A stretch of DNA of 64,000 nucleotides from Neorhizobium galegae bv. officinalis (lineage in GTDB: Bacteria; Pseudomonadota; Alphaproteobacteria; Rhizobiales; Rhizobiaceae), in assembly GCA_000985875.1 (NCBI GenBank), contig CCRI01000001.1:620001-684000 (forward strand), read 5' to 3'. This document shows, one piece after another, positions 26,172 to 35,980 of this stretch (positions are counted from its first letter, which is position 1; each line of letters begins with the position of its first letter). A program made the position numbers and the translations under genes. The notes below the pieces were generated by a model. The model made no database searches. It was not told the origin of the DNA and worked only from the letters and a program-made list of their open reading frames with translations.

Positions 26172-26557
26172 TGCGCGTCGTCGACAGCTCAGCCTGGATC
26201 GAATGGTTGATCGACAGTCCCTTGGCCGTTCGACTGGCGGGCGCAATTCCCGAAAAACAAGAGTTGATCGTGCCGACCATCGTTCAGATGGAAATGTGCA
26301 AATGGCTGATGCGCGAGAAGGGTGAGGAAGCTGCCGAACGCTTCATTTCCTACACGACCGAATGTCTGGTCGTTGAACTCGGCACCGAGATTGCCTGGGA
26401 TGCCGCGGAAGTTTCCCGCAGTTTCAAACTTTCGACTGCAGACGCCATCATCTATGCGACGGCAAGGTTCCTGGACGCCGATCTCTTGACCTGCGACCGG
26501 CATTTCGAAAACCTGCCACACGTTGTGTATATTCCAAAACCCGGGGCGGAAGCTTAA
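26171..26557 (+). CDS. vapC: PIN-domain ribonuclease toxin (VapC)
   Basis: 128 residues. The four acidic PIN residues are all present: D5 (VVDSSAW), E41 (VQMEM), D91 (TADAIIYATA) and D109 (LTCDRHF). VapC toxins are magnesium-dependent endoribonucleases that cut tRNA or rRNA and arrest growth when the antitoxin is degraded. Co-transcribed with vapB. Its last codons lie within a hairpin that probably terminates ilvC from the other side. Confidence 0.92.
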   Translation: MRVVDSSAWIEWLIDSPLAVRLAGAIPEKQELIVPTIVQMEMCKWLMREKGEEAAERFISYTTECLVVELGTEIAWDAAEVSRSFKLSTADAIIYATARFLDADLLTCDRHFENLPHVVYIPKPGAEA

Positions 26558-26569
26558 ATCCCGCCCCGG
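26541..26569 (-). terminator. Terminator of ilvC overlapping the vapC 3' end
   Basis: CCGGGGCGG (26541-26549) pairs perfectly with CCGCCCCGG (26561-26569); on the minus strand it is followed by GTTTTGG. The stem brackets the vapC stop codon (26555-26557). Confidence 0.6.
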
Positions 26570-26579
26570 ATAGCTTGTC

Positions 26580-27614
<1,035 letters not shown>

Positions 27615-27640
27615 CTATGCGTGAGGTCTGTTGATGATTT

Positions 27641-28300
27641 TCATCGTCCAGCGGAGACGCCGAGCGCGTCCGCCGATTGTTTCTGCGTGCCGTGCAGCAT
27701 GAGAAAAGCTGCAACCGCCCTCTCCGCCTGGCGCGCATTGTCCTTGAGGCCGGGCTCGCCGAGCAGCATGCGCACATGCAGGTCGGAAACGATCAGGCCG
27801 TAAAGCGTGTGATAGGCGGCATCCGCATTGTCGAAGCGCAGCAGCCCTGCCCTTTTTCCCTGGTCGATCAGCGCCATGGCTCGGCGATCGATCTGCCGGC
27901 GGCCGTGTTCGAGCAGAAGTTTCCCGAGCTTCGATCCTTCCCGGGTCGCCTGGCCGATCGCCAGCCGGTTCAGCGCCAGCGAGACGTCGCCGGCCAGAAC
28001 CTCCAGCAGATCGCGGGCGAAAAGTTCGAGATGGTCACGCAGAAGATCGGCGGTCAGCCGCTCGCCCGAACGCTCGAAGGTGCGCACCTTGCTCGCCTGA
28101 TGGGCAATCATCGCGGCCAGAAGACCTTCGCGATCGCCGAACCACTTGTAGAGGCTTTCCTTGGAGCAATTGGCGGCGCGGGCGAGCCCCGAGGTCGTCA
28201 ACGCCTTCTCGCCGCCTTCCACGAGCAGCCGAAGCGCCTGCTCCAGAACGGCGTTCTGGCGCGGCGAAAATTCGGGCATGTCGGTGGCGTCGGCTCTCAC
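27641..28300 (-). CDS. TetR/AcrR-family transcriptional regulator
   Basis: 219 residues from a GTG at 28300 with AGAAGGA 9 bp upstream. Helix-turn-helix at about residues 15-60, with TTSGLARAANCSKESLYKWF. A longer ORF to 28396 runs through the palindrome that should be its own operator, so the shorter start is preferred. It lies upstream of ilvC on the same strand and is divergent from the DUF4087 gene. Autoregulation through the 16-bp palindrome at 28318-28333 is likely; other targets unknown. Confidence 0.87.
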   Translation of the reverse strand: MRADATDMPEFSPRQNAVLEQALRLLVEGGEKALTTSGLARAANCSKESLYKWFGDREGLLAAMIAHQASKVRTFERSGERLTADLLRDHLELFARDLLEVLAGDVSLALNRLAIGQATREGSKLGKLLLEHGRRQIDRRAMALIDQGKRAGLLRFDNADAAYHTLYGLIVSDLHVRMLLGEPGLKDNARQAERAVAAFLMLHGTQKQSADALGVSAGR

Positions 28301-28317
28301 GGTTCTCAATCCTTCTG

Positions 28318-28333
28318 CGTACCGTACGGTACG
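28318..28333. promoter_or_regulatory. 16-bp palindromic TetR operator
   Basis: CGTACCGTACGGTACG is a perfect palindrome 18-33 bp upstream of the tetR start codon and about 135 bp upstream of the divergent DUF4087 gene. Its ACCGTACGGT core is typical of TetR-family sites. Confidence 0.72.
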
Positions 28334-28465
28334 GTTCTGCTCGTATAAAGCATCCGCCGCCGCCGTCAAGCCCGTTCTTCGAGAAGCGATCATCAACGAT
28401 CAAGGTTTTTAAGCTAAGCCTTCCCGGAGCCGATACAATCGCCCGAACGATGAGGGAGACCATTC

Positions 28466-28828
28466 ATGAACCGGGTATGCAGCGCCATTGCCGCCTTCGC
28501 TCTTTTTGCCGTTGCGGGCGCTGCCCATGCCGCCGAAAACCGTTGCGGCTGGATCCAGAATCCGACACCCGGCAACTGGTGGCTGAACGACGCCGAGGAT
28601 ACCTGGACCATCCGCACCCAGGGAAGCGAAGACGAGCCCGAAGGCATGGATCTCATCCCGGACATTTCGGAACGCGACTACGTCCGTACCAACGGCAGCT
28701 ACGGTTACGCGTGCGCCTGCATGAAGGTTGATACGGACGGCGACGGACGGATCACCAGAATCCATTCGTTCAAGCAGCTCAAGCTCGCCCAGTGCCGCAA
28801 CGACAAGGCGCTGAAATTCCCCGGCTGA
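28466..28828 (+). CDS. DUF4087 family exported protein
   Basis: 120 residues. A signal peptide (about 1-23, AGAAHA) is followed by RCGWIQNPTPGNWWLNDAED, GMDLIPD and YGYACACMKV, the conserved blocks of DUF4087. Four mature Cys suggest disulfides in the periplasm. Function unknown. The ATG follows GAGGGAGA. Divergent from the tetR gene with the palindromic operator between them, so it might be under that regulator. Confidence 0.82.
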   Translation: MNRVCSAIAAFALFAVAGAAHAAENRCGWIQNPTPGNWWLNDAEDTWTIRTQGSEDEPEGMDLIPDISERDYVRTNGSYGYACACMKVDTDGDGRITRIHSFKQLKLAQCRNDKALKFPG

Positions 28829-28850
28829 TCCACGCGGGTTTTAAGCCTCG

Positions 28851-29753
28851 CTATTCCGCCGCGGCCAGGATCGCACCCACGTCACGCAGCGGTGACTCGC
28901 CGTAGAGCCGGCTGTATTCGCGGCTGAACTGCGACGGGCTCTGGTAGCCGACCCGGTGGCCGGCGCTGCCGACATCGAGCCCTTCCAGCAGCATCAGCCG
29001 CCGCGCCTCGTGCAGGCGCAGCTTCTTCTGGAACTGCACCGGCGTCATCGCCGTCACCGACTTGAAATGGTGGTGCAGCGAAGACGGGCTCATGCCCACA
29101 TGGTCGGCCAGGTCCTCGATCCGCAGTGTGCGGTGGAAGTTGGCGCGCAGCCAGGCGACGGCGCGAGCGATCCGGTTGCTGCGGCTTTCGGACGTCGCGA
29201 TATGCAGGAGCCGAGGCCCGTCCGGCCCGGAGAGCACGCGATAGATGATCTCCTGCTCGATGAGCGGCGCCATAGCCGCGATATCCGCAGGCCGGTCGAG
29301 CAGGCGGAGCAGCCGCGTCGCTGCATCAAGCAGTTCGGGCGTCGCGACATTGGCGACGATGCCGCGCATGGCGTCGGTGCCGGAACTCGGTCGCGGAACG
29401 TCGACCCGCTCCAGGAGGGCGGAAAGCCCGTCCGGATCGATTGCGAGGGCAAAACATAAGTGCGGCACCTCGGGGCTTGCGACCGTGACGCGCGATGTCA
29501 CCGGCAGTTCGATCGAGGTGAGAAGACAATCACCCACGCCATATGCGATTGTCTCGTCCCCGAGCTTCACGCTCTTGGTGCCTTGCAGAACCAGACAGAT
29601 GCAGGGCCGGTAATCCATATAGAGCGGCGCGGTCGGGACCGACCGCCGGCCGAGCACGAGGTTTCCGATAGCCGTGAACACTTCCCCATCCTCTTGAACA
29701 TGCCGCGCGGCAATCGAGGCCGCCTCGTGATAGGGATTGAAGGGCAGTGTCAT
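28851..29753 (-). CDS. AraC-family transcriptional regulator (AraC_N type)
   Basis: 300 residues. N-terminal AraC_N ligand/cupin-like domain (about 20-160) and C-terminal double helix-turn-helix (about 200-295) with IEDLADHVGMSPSSLHHHFK and VGYQSPSQFSREYSRLYG. It is divergent from a zinc alcohol dehydrogenase gene, an arrangement like yqhC-yqhD of E. coli where the regulator activates an aldehyde reductase. Direct repeats at 29832-29861 are a plausible binding site. Confidence 0.9.
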   Translation of the reverse strand: MTLPFNPYHEAASIAARHVQEDGEVFTAIGNLVLGRRSVPTAPLYMDYRPCICLVLQGTKSVKLGDETIAYGVGDCLLTSIELPVTSRVTVASPEVPHLCFALAIDPDGLSALLERVDVPRPSSGTDAMRGIVANVATPELLDAATRLLRLLDRPADIAAMAPLIEQEIIYRVLSGPDGPRLLHIATSESRSNRIARAVAWLRANFHRTLRIEDLADHVGMSPSSLHHHFKSVTAMTPVQFQKKLRLHEARRLMLLEGLDVGSAGHRVGYQSPSQFSREYSRLYGESPLRDVGAILAAAE

Positions 29754-29831
29754 GGAGCCTCCGGAATGAGCTGGTGACTGCTTTTCCTACGCCGGCTTGT
29801 CCCTGAAACCAACAGGTGGGCGATCACTTTT

Positions 29832-29861
29832 GCAGGATCGTGCAAAAAGCTCGCAGGATCG
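29832..29861 (+). promoter_or_regulatory. Direct repeats, candidate AraC-type activator site
   Basis: GCAGGATCG occurs at 29832-29840 and again at 29853-29861, a 21-bp (two helical turns) period as in AraC half-sites. It lies about 79-108 bp upstream of the alcohol dehydrogenase start and 78 bp or more from araC. The first copy sits inside TTGCA...TGCAA. Confidence 0.55.
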
Positions 29862-29939
29862 CTCTAACGCTATTGCGCCACCCGAGGGCATAGTCCGCCC
29901 GTCCAATTCCCTCCTAACCCACAGATGAATGGAGCTCAC

Positions 29940-30986
29940 ATGGCTATTGCAAAAGGCTATGCCGCGACCGACGCGTCGAAACCATTGACGCCTTTCACCT
30001 TCGAGCGCCGCGAACCCAATGACGACGATGTCGTCATCTCGGTGCAGTATTGCGGCGTCTGCCATTCGGACATCCACCAGGCCCGCAACGAATGGGGCAA
30101 TTCGCGCTTTCCGATGGTGCCGGGCCATGAAGTGGCCGGCGTCGTTTCGGCCGTTGGCTCCAAGGTCACCAAGTTCAAGGTCGGCGACCGCGTCGGTGTC
30201 GGCTGCTTCGTGAATTCCTGCACCCAATGCGCCACCCGCGATGTCGACTACGAACATTTCCTGCCGGGCCTCATCCAGACCTATAACGACGTCGAAGCCG
30301 ATGGCACGACGCCGACCTATGGCGGGTATTCGGATCAGATCGTCGTCAAGGAAGGTTATGTCCTCTCCTTCCCGGACAATATCCCGCTCGACGCCGGCGC
30401 TCCGCTGCTTTGCGCCGGTATCACGCTCTATTCGCCGCTGCGCCACTGGAAGGCCGGCCCCGGCAAGAAGGTCGCGATCGTCGGCATGGGCGGGCTTGGC
30501 CATATGGGCGTCCAGCTCGGTGCGGCCATGGGCGCCGATATCACCGTGCTCAGCCAGACGCTGTCGAAGAAGGAAGACGGCCTGAAGTTCGGCGCCAAAG
30601 AGTATTATGCGACCAGCGACGCAGAGACCTTCACCAAGCTCGCCGGCACATTCGACCTGATCATCTGCACCGTCGGCACGACGATCGACTGGAACGCCTA
30701 TCTCGGCCTCCTGAAATTCGACGGCTCCATGGTCGTGGTCGGCGTCCCGGAACATGCGGTCCCGGTCCATGCCTTCTCGGTCATCGCCGGCCGCAAGAGC
30801 CTTTCGGGCTCGATGATCGGCTCCATCAAGGAAACCCAGGAAATGCTGGATTTCTGCGGCGAGCACGGCATCACGTCCGAGATCGAGAAGATCAATATCC
30901 AGGACATCAACGAAGCCTACGAGCGCGTCATCAAGAGCGACGTACGCTACCGCTTCGTCATCGACATCGCCTCGCTGGCCGCGTGA
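29940..30986 (+). CDS. Zinc-dependent NAD(P) alcohol/aldehyde dehydrogenase, YahK/CAD-like
   Basis: 348 residues from the ATG at 29940 (GGAG). Medium-chain dehydrogenase: catalytic zinc ligands in YCGVCHSD and GHEVAG, cofactor motif [10 protein letters not shown] (about 180-189). It reduces aldehydes with NADPH in well-studied relatives. The loop that normally holds the structural zinc with four Cys keeps only the first two (NSCTQC); the positions of the others read ATRD and EHFL, so the structural zinc is probably missing or altered. Likely activated by the divergent AraC protein. Confidence 0.9.
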   Translation: MAIAKGYAATDASKPLTPFTFERREPNDDDVVISVQYCGVCHSDIHQARNEWGNSRFPMVPGHEVAGVVSAVGSKVTKFKVGDRVGVGCFVNSCTQCATRDVDYEHFLPGLIQTYNDVEADGTTPTYGGYSDQIVVKEGYVLSFPDNIPLDAGAPLLCAGITLYSPLRHWKAGPGKKVAIVGMGGLGHMGVQLGAAMGADITVLSQTLSKKEDGLKFGAKEYYATSDAETFTKLAGTFDLIICTVGTTIDWNAYLGLLKFDGSMVVVGVPEHAVPVHAFSVIAGRKSLSGSMIGSIKETQEMLDFCGEHGITSEIEKINIQDINEAYERVIKSDVRYRFVIDIASLAA

Positions 30987-31007
30987 CAGCCCAAAAAGTC
31001 GAAACAG

Positions 31008-31036
31008 AAAGGGCGGTCCACGGACCGCCCTTTTTT
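31008..31036 (+). terminator. Rho-independent terminator after the dehydrogenase gene
   Basis: GGGCGGTCC (31011-31019) pairs with GGACCGCCC (31022-31030), followed by six T residues; the A-rich left flank also makes it usable in the other direction for the BMP gene. Confidence 0.88.
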
Positions 31037-31114
31037 ATTACGCCGACCATTGCCGGTTGCTGAGATGAGCACGCCGTTCGAAACGATATTGCGATCGTTT
31101 CCGGCCGCTTTTCC

Positions 31115-32188
31115 TCACTTCGGCAGCTTGTCGTCCACGCCTTCGACGTAGAAATTCATGCCGAGAAGCACGCCGTCCTGCGCCTTTTCGCCGGCAGCGA
31201 GCCACGCGGTACCGTCCTGCTTGTTGATCGGGCCGGTGAACGGATGCAGTTCTCCCGACTTGATCTTGGCTTCGGTCTCTTCCGCCATCGCCTTCACGTC
31301 GTCCGGCATGTTTGTATAGGGCGCCATGGTCAGGATGCCATCCTTCAGGCCATCCCAGATCTGCTCGGACTTCCAGGTGCCGTCAAGCAGCGCCTGGGTG
31401 CGCTTGATGTAATAGCTGCCCCAGGTGTCGACGATCGCGGTCAGCTGCGTCTTCGGGCCGGCGGCGATCATGTCCGAAGCCTGGCCGAAGGCGAGGATGC
31501 CGCGCTCGGCGGCGACCTGCATCGGAGCGGTCGTATCGGTGTGCTGGGTCAGGATGTCGACGCCTTGGTCGATCAGCGCCTTGGCGGCGTCGGCTTCCTT
31601 GCCCGGGTCGAACCAGGTATTGGCCCAGACGACCTTCAGCTTGAAGTTCGGGTTGATCGACTTTGCGCCGAGTTCGAAGGCGTTGATGCCCATCACCACT
31701 TCCGGGATCGGGAAGGAAGCGATGTAGCCGGCGACGCCCTTCTTCGACATCTTCGCGGCGATCTGGCCCTGGATATAGCGGCCTTCGTAGAAGCGCGAAT
31801 TGTAGGTCGCGAGGTTCGGCCCGGCCTTGAAGCCGGTCGCATGCTCGAACTTGATGTCCGGGAATTTCGCGGCGACCTTGACGGTGGCATCCATGAAGCC
31901 GAAGGACGTCGTGAAGACCAGCGCGCAGCCGGAACGGGCCATGCGCTCGATGGCGCGTTCTGCATCCGGACCTTCCGGCACGTTTTCGAGGAAGGGCGTT
32001 TCGACCTTGGCGCCGAGTGCCTTGTCGAGCTGCTGGCGACCGAGGTCATGGGCCTGGGTCCAGCCGCCATCGGTCTTCGAACCGACGTAGATGAAGCAGA
32101 CCTTCTTCTTTTCCTGAGCCACGGCGCCGGTCGAAAAACCGCCCATCAGGGCGGCCGATGCGGCAAGGGCGATAATCAGTTTCTTCAT
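31115..32188 (-). CDS. BMP-family ABC transporter substrate-binding protein
   Basis: 357 residues. A signal peptide (about 1-24, GAVAQ) precedes KKKVCFIYVGSKTDGGWTQAHD, the opening of the basic membrane protein (BmpA/PnrA) family, which binds purine nucleosides in characterised members. It is the last gene of its operon, 46 bp after the second permease, and ends at the terminator shared with the alcohol dehydrogenase. Ligand inferred only from family. Confidence 0.92.
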   Translation of the reverse strand: MKKLIIALAASAALMGGFSTGAVAQEKKKVCFIYVGSKTDGGWTQAHDLGRQQLDKALGAKVETPFLENVPEGPDAERAIERMARSGCALVFTTSFGFMDATVKVAAKFPDIKFEHATGFKAGPNLATYNSRFYEGRYIQGQIAAKMSKKGVAGYIASFPIPEVVMGINAFELGAKSINPNFKLKVVWANTWFDPGKEADAAKALIDQGVDILTQHTDTTAPMQVAAERGILAFGQASDMIAAGPKTQLTAIVDTWGSYYIKRTQALLDGTWKSEQIWDGLKDGILTMAPYTNMPDDVKAMAEETEAKIKSGELHPFTGPINKQDGTAWLAAGEKAQDGVLLGMNFYVEGVDDKLPK

Positions 32189-32234
32189 TTCCTAACCTCT
32201 ATTGGCTTGAAGACGTTTTGTTTTGGTTCCGCGG

Positions 32235-33161
32235 TCACCGGTCGGGGACAAAGGGTTTCCCGAGCGAGGCCGGCGTATTGATGAGCGTCGTGCGACGATT
32301 ATGCGAAATGATGATCAGCACGACAATAGTCGCCGCATAAGGAAGTGCGGACAGGAACTGCGACGGGATGACGATGCCGAGGTTCTGCGCCACGATCTGC
32401 GCATGCAGCTGGCCGATCCCGACTGCGCCGAAAAGGTATCCGCCCGCCAGAATCCGCCATGGCCGCCAGGAGGCGAAAACGACGAGCGCGAGCGCGATCC
32501 AGCCACGGCCGGCCGACATGTTCTCCACCCATTGCGGCGTGTAGACAAGCGAAAGCTGGGCGCCGGCAAGTCCGGCACAGGCGCCCCCGAACATGACCGC
32601 CAGGTAGCGGGTACGGATGACGTTGATGCCGAGCGCATGGGCCGAGGCATGGCTGTCGCCGATCGCCCGCAGCTTCAATCCGGTCCGGCTCCTGAACAGG
32701 AACCAGTTGATGCCGACGACTAGCGCGATCGATACGTAGAAGATCAGGTCCTGGCGAAAGAGGACGCGACCGAAAAAGGGGATGTCCGAAAGCAACGGAA
32801 AGACGATCGGCTGCAGTTTTATGCCCGGCTGGCCGACGAAGGCCTCGCCGATCTGCCCGGAAAGCCCGAGACCGAGGATGGTGAGCGCAAGGCCGGTCGC
32901 CACCTGGTTGGCCACCAGCGTCAGCGTCAGGAAACCGAAGAGCAGCGAGAAGATGCCGCCGCCCAGAATGCCGGCGAGGATGCCGATATAAGGAGAGCCC
33001 GTCAGTTGCGCGGCCACGAAGGCGCAGGCCGCCCCCATGATCATCATGCCCTCGACGCCGAGGTTCAGCACGCCGGAGCGCTCGGTCACCAGTTCGCCAA
33101 GGGCTGCGAGAACCAGCGGGGTCGATGCGGTGATGACGGTGAGAAGGATCGCCTCGAACAT
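32235..33161 (-). CDS. ABC transporter permease (nucleoside-type, second subunit)
   Basis: 308 residues from the ATG at 33161, which overlaps the stop of the preceding permease by one base. About eight to nine hydrophobic helices; LTERSGVLNLGVEGMM-like start (read LVTERSGVLNLGVEG) is the hallmark of the permeases that partner BMP-type binding proteins. A longer ORF to 33512 is not supported. Confidence 0.9.
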   Translation of the reverse strand: MFEAILLTVITASTPLVLAALGELVTERSGVLNLGVEGMMIMGAACAFVAAQLTGSPYIGILAGILGGGIFSLLFGFLTLTLVANQVATGLALTILGLGLSGQIGEAFVGQPGIKLQPIVFPLLSDIPFFGRVLFRQDLIFYVSIALVVGINWFLFRSRTGLKLRAIGDSHASAHALGINVIRTRYLAVMFGGACAGLAGAQLSLVYTPQWVENMSAGRGWIALALVVFASWRPWRILAGGYLFGAVGIGQLHAQIVAQNLGIVIPSQFLSALPYAATIVVLIIISHNRRTTLINTPASLGKPFVPDR

Positions 33162-34249
33162 CAGCCCTTCGCCTCCGCCGTTTTTGTGCCCGCAAAGATC
33201 AGCCGGACCCTGTAGTGGATCAGGGTATCGCAGGAGAGCACGAAGAAGAGCAGCAACCCTTGAAAGACGCGGCTGACCTTGTCCGAAATGCCGATCGACA
33301 GCTGCGCCGCCTCGCCGCCGAGATAGGTCAGCGCCAGCACGAGGCCTGAAGCGATGATCCCGAGCGGGTTGAGCCGCCCGAGGAAGGCGACGATGATCGC
33401 GGTGAAACCGTAACCCGGTGAGATGACCGGCTGAACGTGACCGATCGAGCCGGACACCTCCGAAATGCCGGCAAGCCCGGCAAGCGCGCCCGACAGCAGC
33501 ATCGAGAACCACACCATGCGGCGGGCGGAGAAGCCGGCAAAGCGCCCTGCCCGTTCCGACTGACCGAGCACCGAGACCTCAAAGCCCTTCAGCATGAAGC
33601 GCATCATGAACCACAGCGCCACGGCCGCGACGATCGCGAAGATGAAGGCCCAGTGGGCGCGGCCGGACGACAGGATCTCCGGCAGTACCGCTTCGATCTG
33701 AAAGCCCTTGGTCTGCGGGAAATTGTAGCCTTGCGGATCGCGCCATGGTCCGCGCACCAGCCAGTCGAGATAGAGCTGGGCGATATAGACCAGCATCAGG
33801 CTGGTCAGGATTTCGTTGGTGTTGAAGCGGGTTTTCAGCAACGCCGGTATGCCGGCATAAAGCGCGCCGCCGATCATGCCGAGGATCAGCATCAGAGGGA
33901 GGATCAGCGGCGAGTGCCAGGCCGGATACATGACCGGCAGGATCGAGCCGGTGATGGCGCCGATGGTGAACTGGCCTTCGGCCCCGATATTCCAGTTGTT
34001 GGACCGGTAGCAAACCGACAGGCCGACCGCGATCAGGATCAGCGGCGCTGCCTTGATCGCCAGCTCGTGCAGCGACCAGACTTCCAGCAGCGGCTCGATG
34101 AAGAAGCTGTAGAGCGCACTGACCGGGTTCTTGCCGAGCAGCCAAAACATGATGGCGCCGAAAAGCAGCGTCAGCGCGAGCGCCAGCAGCGGCGAGAGGA
34201 TCGAGAACAGCGTCGAGACGCGGGCGCGCTTCTGGAGCTCAATGCGCAT
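33161..34249 (-). CDS. ABC transporter permease (nucleoside-type, first subunit)
   Basis: 362 residues, about ten helices. YRSNNWNIGAEGQFTIGA and the EAA-like loop around GQSERAGRFAGFS identify the BPD_transp_2 family member that pairs with the second permease. It overlaps the ATPase gene by 11 bp, so the three genes are translationally coupled. Confidence 0.9.
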   Translation of the reverse strand: MRIELQKRARVSTLFSILSPLLALALTLLFGAIMFWLLGKNPVSALYSFFIEPLLEVWSLHELAIKAAPLILIAVGLSVCYRSNNWNIGAEGQFTIGAITGSILPVMYPAWHSPLILPLMLILGMIGGALYAGIPALLKTRFNTNEILTSLMLVYIAQLYLDWLVRGPWRDPQGYNFPQTKGFQIEAVLPEILSSGRAHWAFIFAIVAAVALWFMMRFMLKGFEVSVLGQSERAGRFAGFSARRMVWFSMLLSGALAGLAGISEVSGSIGHVQPVISPGYGFTAIIVAFLGRLNPLGIIASGLVLALTYLGGEAAQLSIGISDKVSRVFQGLLLFFVLSCDTLIHYRVRLIFAGTKTAEAKG

Positions 34250-35813
34250 GCGCCGTCTCCGGAATGGAATGGCTTTCGTGGATACCGCCCATCAGCAGAC
34301 CGATGCGTTCGAGCGTCAGCATGCCGGCCGGATAGGCCTCGGAGAGACGGCCTTCGGAGATGACGGCGATATTGGTCGCCACCTCGAAAATCTCGTCGAG
34401 ATCCTGGCTGATCACCACGACCGCCGAGCCGGACCTGGCGAGATCGATCAGCGCCTGGCGGATGCGGCTTGCGGCACCGGCATCGACACCCCAGGTCGGC
34501 TGGTTGACGACGAGCACGGAAGGTTGCCGGTCGAGCTCGCGCCCGACGATGAATTTCTGGAGGTTGCCGCCGGAGAGCGAGCCTGCCTGCGGATCCTCGC
34601 CGCTCTTGCGGACATCCATCGCCTCGCAGATGCGGCGGGTGGCGGAGCGGATCGCGTCGAAGCGAATGACGGAAAAGGCGCCGCCGGACAGAAAGGCCTT
34701 CTTGTCCGACTGGCTGCGGGCGAGCAGGAGATTGTCCGAAAGGGCCATGGCGGAGACCGCGGCATGGCCGTGGCGATCTTCCGGCACGAACCCGGCGCCA
34801 AGCAGGCGGCGGCCGTTGATGCCGGTGCGGCCGACCGCCTTGCCCCGGATGCGGATCGCCTCGTCTTCGGCAACCGGATATTCGCCCGAAAGCGCGTCGA
34901 AGAGTTCACCCTGGCCGTTGCCCGCAACGCCGGCGATCGCCAGCACCTCTCCGGCCCGGACCTTCATGGCGATGTTCTTGAGCGACACGGCAAAGGGCGT
35001 GCGCGCCGGAACCGAAAGATTGCTGACCTCGATGCGGATATCGCCGAGTGCTGCCGTATTGTCTCGATGGACTTCGGCGACATCGGAGCCGACCATCATC
35101 CGGGCGAGCGACGCCGGTGTTTCCTGGCTCGGATCGCAGGCGCCGGTGACCTTGCCATGGCGCAGGACCGTGGCGCGATCGCAGATGCGGCGTACTTCCT
35201 CCAGCCTGTGGCTGATATAGAGAACCGATCGGCCCTCGGCCTTCAGCTTGAACAGCGTCTCGAACAGCCGGTCGGCCTCCTGCGGGGTCAAGACCGAAGT
35301 CGGCTCGTCGAGGATGATCAGCTTGGGATTTTGAAGCAGCGCCCGGACGATCTCGATGCGCTGGCGCTCGCCGACGGAAAGGTCCGCCACATGCGCCTGC
35401 GGATCGAGCGGCAGGCCATATGCCTTGGAAAGCGAGGCCGCTTCCTCCGAGATCCTGGCAAGCGAAATCTTGGGGTCGAGCGACAGCGCAATGTTTTCCG
35501 CGACCGTCAGCGCCTCGAACAGCGAGAAATGCTGGAAGACCATGCCGACGCCGAGCCGGCGGGCCTCGCCCGGCGAAGCGATCGTCACAGGCGCGTCTTG
35601 CCAGAGGATCTGGCCGGCGCTCGGCTGCAGGACGCCGAAGAGCATTTTCACGAGCGTCGACTTGCCGGCGCCGTTTTCTCCGAGCAATGCATGAATTTCA
35701 CCGGGCGCGATATCCAAATCGATCGCGTTGCAAGCCGCGAAGCTGCCGAAAAGCTTGGTCAAACCTCGAACCGACAGAAGCGGAACGGTCGCCGGACCCT
35801 CGGATAACGTCAC
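34239..35813 (-). CDS. ABC transporter ATPase with two ABC domains (NupO/BmpB-type)
   Basis: 524 residues from a GTG with GAGGGGG upstream. The first domain has Walker A GENGAGKST (about 43-51) and signature LSVGERQR. The second has a degenerate Walker A (GVAGNGQGE) and signature LSGGNLQK, as usual for the sugar/nucleoside class. It heads the operon ATPase-permease-permease-binding protein. pcs lies 167 bp upstream in the same direction; that gap shows no clear signal. Confidence 0.92.
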   Translation of the reverse strand: MTLSEGPATVPLLSVRGLTKLFGSFAACNAIDLDIAPGEIHALLGENGAGKSTLVKMLFGVLQPSAGQILWQDAPVTIASPGEARRLGVGMVFQHFSLFEALTVAENIALSLDPKISLARISEEAASLSKAYGLPLDPQAHVADLSVGERQRIEIVRALLQNPKLIILDEPTSVLTPQEADRLFETLFKLKAEGRSVLYISHRLEEVRRICDRATVLRHGKVTGACDPSQETPASLARMMVGSDVAEVHRDNTAALGDIRIEVSNLSVPARTPFAVSLKNIAMKVRAGEVLAIAGVAGNGQGELFDALSGEYPVAEDEAIRIRGKAVGRTGINGRRLLGAGFVPEDRHGHAAVSAMALSDNLLLARSQSDKKAFLSGGAFSVIRFDAIRSATRRICEAMDVRKSGEDPQAGSLSGGNLQKFIVGRELDRQPSVLVVNQPTWGVDAGAASRIRQALIDLARSGSAVVVISQDLDEIFEVATNIAVISEGRLSEAYPAGMLTLERIGLLMGGIHESHSIPETAHAH

Positions 35814-35980
35814 TGAACCCCCTCGTTCACCACGGGCCTACCTTCTTCGAGGTTTTTCAGGGCGACGCGGCGTATTGACTTTGACGACATCCGGCGATCA
35901 TTCCGGACATTCGACTGATATTGATACCGTATTTGTTGCTTCGCACAACACTAAAGAAAGGGGGTTGAAGCAAGGTCCAA

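Noticed and set aside
34131..35807. Open plus-strand frame of 558 codons opposite the ABC ATPase gene
   Set aside because: Antisense shadow; the minus-strand gene has full ABC motifs.
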